Below are positions 1 to 7,406 of a stretch of DNA of 64,000 nucleotides, one piece after another. The stretch spans positions 42,965-106,964 of the forward strand of contig NZ_VJZS01000010.1 in the NCBI RefSeq assembly GCF_007097385.1, in the 5' to 3' direction. The notes under the pieces were generated by a model. The model saw only the letters and a list, made by a program, of their open reading frames with translations, was not told the DNA's origin and ran no database searches. The DNA is from Flavobacterium sp. ZT3R18 (GTDB lineage: Bacteria; Bacteroidota; Bacteroidia; Flavobacteriales; Flavobacteriaceae). How positions within the stretch are numbered: the first letter of the stretch is position 1; every line of letters begins with the position of its first letter. Made by a program: the position numbers and the translations under genes.

Positions 1-2
1 AT

Positions 3-76
<74 letters not shown>

Positions 77-81
77 CAGGG

Positions 82-110
82 AAACCCACTGATTTCAGTG
101 GGTTTTTCTT
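82..110 (+). terminator. Rho-independent terminator after tRNA-Arg
   Basis: AAACCCACTG and CAGTGGGTTT form a perfect 10-bp stem around an ATTT loop, and a T-rich run follows. It lies 6 nt past the tRNA discriminator base. Confidence 0.85.
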
Positions 111-129
111 TTATAACAAATGCTAAAAT

Positions 130-185
130 GCCATGTCTCAGATCGATAGAGCATTACGATTTTTAATCGGGACGGATGATGGTTA
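130..185 (+). pseudogene. decayed tRNA-like sequence (Lys-like loop)
   Basis: The stretch TCTCAGATCGATAGAGCA resembles the D arm of the flanking tRNAs. It is followed by CGATTTTTAATCG, which would place a TTT anticodon in a 7-nt loop on a weakened stem. No acceptor pairing and no T arm are left. It sits exactly between the two tRNA-Arg copies, so a dead third tRNA of a former cluster is the simplest reading. This is inference, because the match covers only half a tRNA. Confidence 0.4.
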
Positions 186-209
186 AGGAATAAAACAGAA
201 TAAAATAAT

Positions 210-283
<74 letters not shown>

Positions 284-284
284 C

Positions 285-331
285 AAAACCGATCAAATAT
301 ATTTTTATATAATTGGGCGGTTTTTTATTTT
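285..331 (+). terminator. probable terminator after second tRNA-Arg
   Basis: AAAACCG and CGGTTTT pair across a long AT-rich loop of about 26 nt, and the right arm runs into a T6 stretch. The stem is weaker than that of the first terminator. Confidence 0.5.
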
Positions 332-761
332 TATATTGTTGAATTACAGCTATTTACGTGGTTTATGAATAAGAAGTGAATTTTTTAATATTTAGAATTA
401 CATTTCTAAGTTAAATCACTACAATTTATATGTTTGCATTTAATCGATCGACAATCAATACCTTATCTTTTAATTTATTTCATTTCTTATATTTGGTTCG
501 ACATGTACTGGCATGATGGGTAATGGGATTCGAACATTTGTTAATTGACTGATTTGTAGTTTTTTTATAATTAAAAACAAACTCGTTTTTTTTATAAAAG
601 AGCAAATAAAGCCATGTTTTTATAAAAAAAAAGTAATTTAAAAAAACAATTTACATTTTAAATTAGAACCATTAAAAGAGGTGGATTCATGCGTTTCGAT
701 AAATTATTCTATCGCATATTTTCTTAGATCTTACATATCCATGTATCTTATGTGTATAAAA
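332..761. other. AT-rich intergenic region with a tRNA T-arm-like scrap
   Basis: No convincing gene is present. On the minus strand, 518-540 reads GTTCGAATCCCATTACCCATC, which resembles a tRNA T loop plus an acceptor 3' strand, but no other tRNA parts are found. The rest is very AT-rich. Confidence 0.5.
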
Positions 762-995
762 TTAACTGCTCAAATTAAATTGTAACTGGCTAGCTTTTTT
801 GAATTTGTATAAAGCGACAAATGGGTGCTGTCTTTTTTGAGAAAAGCCATTGTAAATAAACCTGCAACTCCCAAACTCTGGATAACGCGAGCAATTATCA
901 GTTGGTTCATTGAAAGTCCCTCGTAAAACAAACCTCCACGCTTTCAGTGCAGAGTGGTTTAGTGAAAATAAAATTGTGCTAAAATAATTTTTCAA
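762..995 (-). CDS. doubtful 77-aa ORF in a compositionally distinct block
   Basis: This 77-codon ORF has no domain or signal peptide that I recognise. It lies in a block (about 775-965) that is clearly richer in G+C than its surroundings. The same strand also carries a second overlapping open frame, 770-910, beginning MNQLIIARVIQSLGV. Two open frames in one GC-richer patch suggest a conserved non-coding or mobile-element remnant rather than a typical gene. A true small protein in either frame is possible. It sits just upstream of, and divergent from, the arsenic operon. Confidence 0.2.
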   Translation of the reverse strand: MKNYFSTILFSLNHSALKAWRFVLRGTFNEPTDNCSRYPEFGSCRFIYNGFSQKRQHPFVALYKFKKASQLQFNLSS

Positions 996-1004
996 TCATT
1001 ATTA

Positions 1005-1020
1005 TTCGTAATTTTACGAA
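1005..1020. promoter_or_regulatory. ArsR-type operator O1
   Basis: TTCGTAA-TT-TTACGAA is a perfect 7-bp inverted repeat 17 bp upstream of the ArsR start. The internal TAATTTTA resembles the Bacteroidota -7 element TAnnTTTG, so a bound repressor would cover the promoter. The same arrangement recurs at 1357-1376. That this is the ArsR binding site is inferred from position and symmetry. Confidence 0.7.
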
Positions 1021-1037
1021 CAGAATAAGAAATCAAA

Positions 1038-1340
1038 ATGGAAAAGACTAAAAAAGATTATTTTACAGACCAGCAGACAGATTTAGCTAGATATGCAAAA
1101 GCATTAGGGCATCCTGTGAGAATAGCCATTTTACAATTGCTTAATTCTCAATCATGTTGTTTTCACGGAGATATGGCAGAGGAGTTACCTATTGCTAAAT
1201 CAACACTATCACAACACCTAAATGAACTTAAAGACGCCGGTCTAATTCAAGGAACTATTACACCTCCTACCGTAAAATACTGCATCAACCGTGAGAATTG
1301 GATAATTGCAAAAAGATTAATGAACGACTTACTAAAGTAA
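1038..1340 (+). CDS. ArsR/SmtB-family transcriptional repressor
   Basis: This 100-aa winged-helix protein of normal ArsR length probably represses the operon and releases DNA when it binds As(III) or a similar metalloid. The recognition helix region is residues 51-70 (PIAKSTLSQHLNELKDAGLI). Cysteines 40 and 41, just before that helix, and Cys82 in the wing could form a thiolate site for As(III); the trio is inferred from spacing. Perfect palindromes lie on both sides of the gene (1005-1020 and 1357-1376), which suggests autoregulation plus separate control of the genes downstream. It is first in a same-strand run that extends to 5910. Confidence 0.9.
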   Translation: MEKTKKDYFTDQQTDLARYAKALGHPVRIAILQLLNSQSCCFHGDMAEELPIAKSTLSQHLNELKDAGLIQGTITPPTVKYCINRENWIIAKRLMNDLLK

Positions 1341-1356
1341 AAAAATTTGATCACAA

Positions 1357-1376
1357 TATTCGTAGTTCTACGAATA
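1357..1376. promoter_or_regulatory. ArsR-type operator O2
   Basis: TATTCGTAG-TT-CTACGAATA is a perfect 9-bp inverted repeat between the regulator and the thioredoxin gene. Its core TTCGTAR-TT-YTACGAA is shared with O1. The position suggests a second repressed promoter driving the structural genes. Confidence 0.7.
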
Positions 1377-1445
1377 CCGAATAACTAAAAACAAAGAAAA
1401 ATGCAACCGCAAGGTTCACGATTTCCAAAATTAAAATAGTATATC

Positions 1446-1682
1446 ATGAGTAAAACAATTAAAGTATTAGGACCGGGTTGTCCAAAATGTAAAACAACGT
1501 TTCATAATGTTGAAGAAGCAGTGAAACAATTAGGTATAGAAGTAGAAATAATCAAAATTGAAGACATCGAAGAAATGATGAAATACAATGTGCTAACTAC
1601 TCCTGTATTACTAGTTGATGAAGTTATAAAAGTAAAAGGTAGAATTGCTCAAATAGATGAAATTAAAGAATTCTTAAAATAA
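1446..1682 (+). CDS. small thioredoxin-like protein (TM0996/MTH895-type)
   Basis: This 78-aa cytoplasmic protein has a minimal thioredoxin fold. The redox motif CPKC is at residues 12-15 and the cis-proline segment TTPVLLVD starts at residue 51. There is no signal peptide. Small glutaredoxin-like proteins of this type often sit beside DUF318/ArsP permeases and arsenic genes, where they may deliver electrons or bind metalloid. The downstream rhodanese starts 7 nt after the stop, so the two are co-transcribed. An ArsE-like role in an ArsEFG pathway is possible but not shown. Confidence 0.85.
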   Translation: MSKTIKVLGPGCPKCKTTFHNVEEAVKQLGIEVEIIKIEDIEEMMKYNVLTTPVLLVDEVIKVKGRIAQIDEIKEFLK

Positions 1683-1689
1683 TAAAGCA

Positions 1690-2091
1690 ATGGAAAATCA
1701 AACATTAGTAAAAGAAATTTGCCCAACAACAACGCAACAATGGGTAGCAAACGGAGCATTGTTAGTAGATGTTCGAGAGGCAGATGAAGTAGCCGAACTG
1801 TCTTATGATGTGCCTAATATAATACACATTCCACTAACACAATTTGAAGAACGGTTCATAGAAATTTCTAAAGACAAAGAAGTCGTGATGGTTTGTAAAA
1901 GTGGCGGAAGAAGTTTAAGAGCTGCAGGATTTTTAATAAATCACGGCTATGAAAAAGTAGTAAATATGAAGCACGGAATGATTCGTTGGGCGCAGAAAGG
2001 GTTTTCAACCAAAGGCGATACAGCATCATTTTTAGAAAATACACAAGACAGTGGATGTTGCGGAACAACCGCTTCTTCATCTGGACAATAG
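1690..2091 (+). CDS. rhodanese-like domain protein, Cys-rich tail cut short
   Basis: This single-domain rhodanese (133 aa) handles sulfane sulfur. The active loop CKSGGRS places the catalytic Cys at residue 69, and the conserved DVRE sits near residue 27. The tail has a CC pair (residues 123-124). Directly after the TAG stop, the same frame continues for 14 codons with two further CC pairs and ends in TAA at 2134-2136. This suggests that the gene once ended there and has acquired a nonsense codon. No signal peptide is present, so the protein is cytoplasmic. It lies between the thioredoxin and permease genes in the arsenic operon. Confidence 0.9.
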   Translation: MENQTLVKEICPTTTQQWVANGALLVDVREADEVAELSYDVPNIIHIPLTQFEERFIEISKDKEVVMVCKSGGRSLRAAGFLINHGYEKVVNMKHGMIRWAQKGFSTKGDTASFLENTQDSGCCGTTASSSGQ

Positions 2092-2136
2092 TGTTGTGAT
2101 AGTACTCCTAAATCTGATGGAAGTAAATGTTGTTAA
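2092..2136 (+). other. in-frame Cys-rich extension beyond the rhodanese stop
   Basis: Fourteen codons read CCDSTPKSDGSKCC in the rhodanese frame and are followed by TAA. The CC pairs match the style of the tail before the TAG. The permease gene starts 16 nt after this TAA, a more normal operon spacing than the 61 nt from the TAG. Confidence 0.6.
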
Positions 2137-2152
2137 TCTAAAATAGATCATT

Positions 2153-3127
2153 ATGTTTGACTGGCTTCAATATTTTGCCGATTGGCTGATATATTCCCTT
2201 TTTGCAATTGAGCAACATACAAAATTAGGAGACGCTTTAAATTTCTTCGTATTTGATACCTTGAAAATTGCTTTATTACTTTTTGTAATAACGACGGTAA
2301 TGGGAATTGTAAACTCCTATTTTCCGGTGGATAAAGTACGTAATTTTTTAAGCCGCAATAAACTCTACGGTTTAGAATATCTGTTTGCTTCCACTTTTGG
2401 AGTTATCACGCCATTTTGTTCTTGCTCTTCTGTTCCTTTATTCATTGGCTTTGTGAAAGGAGGAATTCCGCTTGGGATTACATTTACTTATCTTATAACT
2501 GCTCCATTGGTTAACGAAGTGGCAATTGCTATATTTTTAGGAACTTTTGGATTTAAAATAACAGCCATTTATGTAGTGACAGGAATAGTGTTAGGTATTA
2601 TTGGTGGTTTTACTCTGGGTAAATTAAAGTTGGAAAAACACCTTTCCCCTTGGGTACAAAACATTATTGCCAATGCGCAAACCGAAGAAGAACTGGAAGA
2701 AGAAAAACTAACACTAGCACAACGTTTTCCAGGAATTTTAAAAGAAGCCTACACTATTGTTAAAGGAGTTGCACCGTATATCATCATCGGTATTGCTATT
2801 GGTGGCTTGATGCACGGGTTTATTCCAACTGGCTTTTTTGAAGCTTACATCAGCAAAGAAAATCCTTTTGCAGTGCCAATTGCTGTAATTTTAGGTATAC
2901 CAATGTACAGCAATGCGGCAGGAGTTATTCCAGTCATACAAGTGTTGGTTGCCAAAGGTGTTCCTCTTGGAACTGCAATCGCATTTATGATGGGGGTTAT
3001 TGGTTTGTCATTACCGGAAGCAATGCTTTTGAAAAAAGTGATGAACTGGAAATTAATTGCTGTTTACTTTGGAACTATTGGCTTCTTTATGATTTTATCA
3101 GGTTATTTATTTAATGCAATCCTATGA
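2153..3127 (+). CDS. ArsP/DUF318-family permease
   Basis: This 324-aa inner-membrane permease of the DUF318 (PF03773) family includes ArsP, an exporter of trivalent organoarsenicals. About eight hydrophobic segments are visible. The family signature TPFCSCSSVP is at residues 87-95, with Cys89 and Cys91 as likely metalloid ligands. A charged loop rich in E and K (about residues 175-195) separates two halves that each contain an inverted-repeat-like bundle. The stop overlaps the next start as ATGA, indicating translational coupling. The substrate is uncertain: organoarsenical or another metal(loid). Confidence 0.88.
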   Translation: MFDWLQYFADWLIYSLFAIEQHTKLGDALNFFVFDTLKIALLLFVITTVMGIVNSYFPVDKVRNFLSRNKLYGLEYLFASTFGVITPFCSCSSVPLFIGFVKGGIPLGITFTYLITAPLVNEVAIAIFLGTFGFKITAIYVVTGIVLGIIGGFTLGKLKLEKHLSPWVQNIIANAQTEEELEEEKLTLAQRFPGILKEAYTIVKGVAPYIIIGIAIGGLMHGFIPTGFFEAYISKENPFAVPIAVILGIPMYSNAAGVIPVIQVLVAKGVPLGTAIAFMMGVIGLSLPEAMLLKKVMNWKLIAVYFGTIGFFMILSGYLFNAIL

Positions 3128-3588
3128 AAATGAAAACAAAAACACAACTTTTCCTTGAACTTTGGATAGAATCCAGAACAAGGTTTACCAATCAAATCGC
3201 AAATATTACTGAACAGGATTTACTGAAAAAATTAGGCACTTCTCCAAACTCAGTCGGTTTTCTAATTCGTCATATTGGCGATGTAGAACTGCTTTTTGCC
3301 AAAAATGTATTTGGTGATACCAATGTAAAAGTAGTCGCTAAAACGGTTATAGAGAAACGGGATACAGGCGAATGGACAAATCTTCAAGAGTTGAAAGAAT
3401 ATGTGGTGTATTCCTTTGAAGCTTTAAAAGCCATCGTGGAAAAACAAACCGATCAAGATTGGGAAACAGCAGTTACCACCAAAGAATTTGGCACAAAAAC
3501 CAAAGCAGAAGCCTTTGGCAGAATAGTGCCACATACCGCTTATCATGCAGGACAAATGGCTATTATCAATAAATACGGAACATACTAA
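3124..3588 (+). CDS. DinB/DUF1572-type four-helix protein
   Basis: This 154-aa DinB-superfamily protein is a predicted four-helix bundle. Histidines consistent with the usual three-His metal site appear in RHIGD (about residue 50) and in the C-terminal HTAYHAGQ. Many family members are thiol transferases using bacillithiol or mycothiol, and the bacillithiol gene bshA lies elsewhere in this window. A second ATG at 3130 is an alternative start, but the ATGA overlap with the permease favours 3124. Its role in an arsenic operon (thiol conjugation or damage control) is inference. Confidence 0.8.
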   Translation: MKMKTKTQLFLELWIESRTRFTNQIANITEQDLLKKLGTSPNSVGFLIRHIGDVELLFAKNVFGDTNVKVVAKTVIEKRDTGEWTNLQELKEYVVYSFEALKAIVEKQTDQDWETAVTTKEFGTKTKAEAFGRIVPHTAYHAGQMAIINKYGTY

Positions 3589-3603
3589 AATCAAATAAAT
3601 AAA

Positions 3604-4074
3604 ATGAACAAACTAATTTTTACAATTACAACAATCGCAAGTTTATTTCTGGTGTCTTGCAACTCAAATTTTAAAAGCCCTAAAGAAACATTTACTGTAA
3701 AGGAAATAACCGAGCTTCTAAAAGGGGATGTTGTATTGGTCGATGTCAGAGATCCGGAAGAAATCACAGAACAAGCTTATGATGTCAAAAATGTAATCAA
3801 CATTCCGTTAGACAGTATTGAAAGTAAAATAAATACTATTCCTAAAAACAAACAAGTTATTTTAGTTTGTCAATCTGGAAATAGAAGTAAAAAAGCATTT
3901 GACCTTTTGAAACAAAAAGGGTTTACAAATATGGCCAATATGGAAGGCGGAATGAATGCCTGGGAAGAATCCAATTTGCCAATTAAAACAACGGCAACAA
4001 AAACAGTCAGCAAAAAATTGTGTTGTTCTTCTAAAAAAGGATGCGATGAAAAGGCTGCCGGTAAATGTAAATAA
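3604..4074 (+). CDS. exported rhodanese-like lipoprotein
   Basis: This 156-aa lipoprotein has a signal peptide ending in the lipobox LVSC (Cys19) and a single rhodanese domain with DVRD near residue 47 and active loop CQSGNRS (Cys89). The C-terminus is Cys/Lys-rich (CC, GC and KCK ending), like the tail of the cytoplasmic rhodanese upstream. It therefore provides sulfur chemistry on the outer side of the inner membrane. The start lies 15 nt after the DinB gene. Confidence 0.9.
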   Translation: MNKLIFTITTIASLFLVSCNSNFKSPKETFTVKEITELLKGDVVLVDVRDPEEITEQAYDVKNVINIPLDSIESKINTIPKNKQVILVCQSGNRSKKAFDLLKQKGFTNMANMEGGMNAWEESNLPIKTTATKTVSKKLCCSSKKGCDEKAAGKCK

Positions 4075-4136
4075 AGCCAATTAACAATCAGAATTACGTT
4101 TTAAATAAACTAAGATCAATAAAAAATTAAAAGACA

Positions 4137-4541
4137 ATGAAAAGAAATATTTTAACATCCGTTTTTGCAACGCTTATGTTGCTATTGGTTTCTTATAATG
4201 GAAACGCACAAACAAAAAAAGCAACAGTTGCAAACACAAAAGCAACTATTGAAATCATTCAATTTCATTCGGAACATCGTTGTATGACGTGCAATAAAAT
4301 TGAAGTCCTTACAAGAGAAACTTTAAAAAGTTATCCTTCAATTCCTTTCTCATTAGTAAATGTTGATGACAAGAAAAATGAAAAATTAGCAGCACAATTT
4401 GAAGCTGCGGGAACAGCTTTATTTCTTTACAATCCAAAAACTAAAAAGAAACAAGATTTGTCCGATATGGCTTTTATGAATGCGGGCGATAAAGATAAAT
4501 TTATCAAAGAATTGAAAATAAAAATCGAATCTTTCAAATAA
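4137..4541 (+). CDS. ArsF-like thioredoxin-fold protein
   Basis: This 134-aa exported protein has a signal peptide ending NAQ at about residue 25 and a thioredoxin-like domain with the motif CMTC at residues 49-52. It matches the family annotated as ArsF, a subunit reported to reduce nitrophenyl arsenicals together with the ArsG permease. The ArsG-like gene starts 2 nt downstream. As in that family, the protein may pass electrons from ArsG to a periplasmic partner. The assignment rests on the motif, size and neighbour. Confidence 0.8.
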   Translation: MKRNILTSVFATLMLLLVSYNGNAQTKKATVANTKATIEIIQFHSEHRCMTCNKIEVLTRETLKSYPSIPFSLVNVDDKKNEKLAAQFEAAGTALFLYNPKTKKKQDLSDMAFMNAGDKDKFIKELKIKIESFK

Positions 4542-4543
4542 AT

Positions 4544-5254
4544 ATGGAGTGGTTAACTCAACTGGCACAAAACAGCGAACTACCGCTTCTGGCCGCTTTT
4601 GCATTGGGATTATTGACTGCCGTTAGCCCGTGCCCGTTAGCAACTAACATAACAGCAACGGCATATATTGCCAAAACAATCAATAGCAAATCCAAAGTAA
4701 TACTAAGCGGATTACTGTACACTTTCGGCAGGATGTTTTCCTATACTGCCATTGGAGCATTAATTTATTTCGGCTTGAGTAAATTCCAACTGGCGAAATT
4801 ATTTCAGGGAAATGGCGAAAAATTTATTGGTCCGGTAATGATTATTATTGGTTTAATAATGCTCGATGTAATCAAATTGAATTTTCTCTCTAATGGGAAT
4901 ATGACGGATAAGCTTTCCGAAAAATTCAAGGACAAAGGGCTTTTAGGTTCCTTTCTTTTGGGGGCGCTGTTTGCATTGGCATTTTGTCCTTATAGCGGTG
5001 CTTTGTTTTTCGGAATGCTGATTCCAGTGACGCTTTCTTCAGCCGCTGGGTTGGCTATACCGGTTGTATTTTCATTAGGAACCGGTTTGCCGGTGCTGGT
5101 TTTTGCGTTCATCATCGCTTTCAGTATCGAAAAATTGGGCAAATATTTTAAAGCCATTCAAAAAGTGGAGAAAGTGATGCGCGTCGTTGCCGGACTTACA
5201 TTCATAATTGCAGGATTGTATTATATCAATATTTATCTTAAAATTATAGGATGA
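4544..5254 (+). CDS. ArsG-like / CcdA-type membrane protein
   Basis: This 236-aa protein has about six membrane segments of the DsbD/CcdA type. The paired cysteines lie in two symmetric motifs, SPCPLATN (Cys30) and AFCPYSGALFF (Cys148), as expected for a transmembrane thiol-electron carrier. The family adjacent to ArsF is annotated as ArsG, an efflux permease for aminobenzyl arsenicals. The conserved Cys pair makes electron transfer to the periplasmic ArsF-like protein equally plausible. The 3' end overlaps the next gene by 4 nt. Confidence 0.82.
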   Translation: MEWLTQLAQNSELPLLAAFALGLLTAVSPCPLATNITATAYIAKTINSKSKVILSGLLYTFGRMFSYTAIGALIYFGLSKFQLAKLFQGNGEKFIGPVMIIIGLIMLDVIKLNFLSNGNMTDKLSEKFKDKGLLGSFLLGALFALAFCPYSGALFFGMLIPVTLSSAAGLAIPVVFSLGTGLPVLVFAFIIAFSIEKLGKYFKAIQKVEKVMRVVAGLTFIIAGLYYINIYLKIIG

Positions 5255-5910
5255 CGAACTTCTTGAAAATAATACTGCTGTTGGCAATCCAATTTGCAAG
5301 GGCACAAAATCTATCGATGGAGGTCTTGGATACCAATTTCTCTAAAGGAAGTTTAAATAACAAACAAACCATTACTTTAAATGATGTAGCAAAATTACTC
5401 GGTCATTTATGTGATGGTTTGGTAGTGGGTTTTTTGGGAGCGAAAGAAGCTTTGTATAAATTATATCCCGATGGTTTGATTGATAGAAGCAATACCCGAA
5501 TCATCAGTAAATCTTCCCCTTGCCTTACTGATGTGGCTATTTATCTCACTGGTGGAAGATACCAATTCAATACCTTCTTTGTTTCCGATAGCATCAATTA
5601 CAGTTATATTATACAACGAATAAGCGATGGAAAGTCATTTGGTGTGAAATTACAACCGGGAATAAAACCAACCGAAATTGACCGATTAGGAAACCTGGCC
5701 AATAACAAAAAACTAAATGCTTGTGAGCTTGAAGAACTACGAGAACAGGAAGAAGCATTTTCTAAAAAAATGGTAGAAAGTAATCCTGCGGATGATTTTA
5801 TTATTGAAGAAATTTTCGACTTCACTTGGAAATCTCAACTACAAAACAACTTTACAAAAACAGATACAATCAATAAAAATAGCTTCACAATCAATCGGAA
5901 AGTAAAATAG
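5251..5910 (+). CDS. exported FmdE-like protein
   Basis: This 219-aa protein has a signal peptide (about residues 1-19, ending ARAQ). The segment GHLCDGLVVGF at residues 51-61 matches the metal-binding core of formylmethanofuran dehydrogenase subunit E-like proteins (usually GHxCPG). A second conserved-looking Cys and Asp follow in SPCLTDV (Cys91, Asp94). No methanofuran pathway is expected here, so the real substrate is unknown. The ATGA overlap with the ArsG-like gene ties it to that redox module. It is the last gene of the operon. Confidence 0.7.
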   Translation: MTNFLKIILLLAIQFARAQNLSMEVLDTNFSKGSLNNKQTITLNDVAKLLGHLCDGLVVGFLGAKEALYKLYPDGLIDRSNTRIISKSSPCLTDVAIYLTGGRYQFNTFFVSDSINYSYIIQRISDGKSFGVKLQPGIKPTEIDRLGNLANNKKLNACELEELREQEEAFSKKMVESNPADDFIIEEIFDFTWKSQLQNNFTKTDTINKNSFTINRKVK

Positions 5911-6050
5911 AACATTATACACATACCATAAGAGCAGTCTTCTTTCCTGCAATTCTATACTTTGTCTTCTTAAAACAAGACAGCACTATAAGTTTTATAA
6001 TTGGTTTGAGAATAGTAGCTCTTGATATTAATTGGGTTGATGTTTTATAG
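5883..6050 (+). other. start-less open frame, possible gene remnant
   Basis: After the FmdE-like gene, a different frame stays open for about 55 codons. It encodes a hydrophobic stretch (RAVFFPAILYFVFLKQD) but has no start codon. It may be the tail of a lost membrane-protein gene or chance. Confidence 0.2.
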
Positions 6051-6199
6051 TCAACTGATTATCAGTTTTTTTTATATAGTTTTGTAGTTTTTTAAATACG
6101 TTGGAATGCTTTCTTTCACTACCTTTACATTTTAAAACAGTCGGCTAGTAGTTTCAAATATTCTAACAAAAGGTTCGAATTTTGTGACAAGGAGTTCAC

Positions 6200-6236
6200 A
6201 AAAAACGATACTATTTAAAGTGTCGTTTTTTGTTGT
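6200..6236 (+). terminator. operon terminator
   Basis: AAAAAACGATAC (6200-6211) pairs with GTGTCGTTTTTT (6220-6231) over 12 bp with one wobble and an 8-nt loop. The T-run supports termination of the plus-strand arsenic operon. Confidence 0.85.
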
Positions 6237-6290
6237 AAATACTTTCCTTTCCCTTTTAAATTTTCCTATTTTTATGAAAATTTATTTGAC

Positions 6291-6944
6291 ATGATTCCTA
6301 ACTCAAAACCTTTATTGGTTCTCCTTTTTCTTTTATATGTAGTAAAGTGTAATTCACAAACCGTAGCGAGTACCTCAGAACGCTTAAATGTGGTCGATGA
6401 TACTACTTTTGTGAGTTTAAAAGAGTATAGCTCAGATTTTGTATATGATATGAAATATGCCACTGAGGATAATTTTCTAAAAGCTAAAGTTTATGATTGT
6501 GCCGAATGCTATTTGCGTTATAAAACGGTCAAAGCGTTGATTCTTGCCAATGAAAGATTGTTGAAGAAAGGTTTTAAAATAAAACTATTCGATTGTTATA
6601 GACCACTCGATATTCAAAAAAAAATGTGGGCTATTGTGCCAAATCCAAAATATGTTGCCAATCCGAGCAAAGGTTCTATTCACAATAGAGGCGGAGCTGT
6701 AGATATTACGCTTGTAGATTTGAATGGTAAAGAATTGGATATGGGAACTGCTTTCGATTATTTTGGAATAGAAGCCAGTCATAATTATCCAAATTTCTCG
6801 AAAGAAATTAAAAATAACAGAAAGTTTTTGAGAAAATATATGGAAAAAGAAAATTTTAATTCTTTTGATTCGGAGTGGTGGCATTATAATTTAAGAGCAG
6901 CTTTGAATGATAAAGTCTCCAATGTCAAATGGGATTGTAACTAA
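6291..6944 (+). CDS. D-alanyl-D-alanine dipeptidase (VanX/DdpX-type, M15D)
   Basis: This 217-aa exported zinc peptidase hydrolyses D-Ala-D-Ala. The catalytic set of VanX-type enzymes is visible: Arg104 in YRPL, SIHNRGGAVD with zinc ligands His131 and Asp138, and SEWWHY with Glu195 and His198. The N-terminus is a signal peptide ending around VVKCNS and might be lipidated at Cys20. The location in the envelope points to peptidoglycan precursor or fragment recycling rather than vancomycin resistance, since no vanH or vanA neighbour is present. The gene stands alone between a terminator and a long intergenic region. Confidence 0.92.
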   Translation: MIPNSKPLLVLLFLLYVVKCNSQTVASTSERLNVVDDTTFVSLKEYSSDFVYDMKYATEDNFLKAKVYDCAECYLRYKTVKALILANERLLKKGFKIKLFDCYRPLDIQKKMWAIVPNPKYVANPSKGSIHNRGGAVDITLVDLNGKELDMGTAFDYFGIEASHNYPNFSKEIKNNRKFLRKYMEKENFNSFDSEWWHYNLRAALNDKVSNVKWDCN

Positions 6945-7131
6945 TATTCAATACGAATTGCGCTATTCTTTCAATACTTTTTTTATTCTCTAATTTTGAA
7001 TGAGTTATAATTTTTTTTGATTTTTTTTGCATCAAAAGTAAAAATAGCTAAGTACTTAGTAGCATGTATATTGCGATATATGTAAGTATGTACTTTAAAA
7101 TAGTGTTAATATATGCATTTCGTCGATAATA
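6945..7131. other. AT-rich intergenic region
   Basis: No gene or clear signal is seen between the dipeptidase stop and the promoter-like sequence at 7132. Confidence 0.5.
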
Positions 7132-7164
7132 TTGTGATTTAATTGAATAATATATTTACTTTCG
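7132..7164 (+). promoter_or_regulatory. possible Bacteroidota-type promoter
   Basis: TTG at 7132-7134 and TACTTTCG at 7157-7164 (consensus TAnnTTTG, one mismatch) are separated by 22 nt, within the 17-23 nt typical of Bacteroidota. A perfect 12-bp inverted repeat begins 3 nt downstream. Confidence 0.4.
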
Positions 7165-7166
7165 CG

Positions 7167-7197
7167 CTTTAAATCATTTAATAGCAATGATTTAAAG
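7167..7197. promoter_or_regulatory. 12-bp inverted repeat at predicted transcription start
   Basis: CTTTAAATCATT and AATGATTTAAAG pair perfectly around the 7-nt loop TAATAGC. The repeat overlaps the expected start of transcription of the promoter at 7132-7164. It could be a regulator site or a 5' RNA hairpin. Confidence 0.5.
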
Positions 7198-7406
7198 TTA
7201 GAATAAATTAACCCCCATATTGAATGTGTAAGTAATTATTGAAAAGTACTTTTAAATTCAATTTTTTGATTTTTTATAAAGGGAATAGACGTGACAAAAA
7301 ATTGTTTTTTTAAACGAATGAAGTGATGTTAAAAGATGTTTATCGATAAAATAAATAGCGTCTTGAATTTTATTTATAAAATTGAAAAAAATATATTAAT
7401 CGTTAG

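Noticed and set aside
518..540. Complete tRNA on the minus strand
   Set aside because: Only a T-loop-like piece is present; no D arm, anticodon arm or pairing acceptor is found.
770..910. 46-aa ORF nested in the 77-aa ORF as a second gene
   Set aside because: Both frames share the same GC-richer block. Neither has coding evidence, so only one doubtful entry is listed.
1401..1439. 12-codon ORF (MQPQGSRFPKLK) between the ArsR gene and the thioredoxin gene
   Set aside because: Too short to support, with no conserved features. It may be chance.
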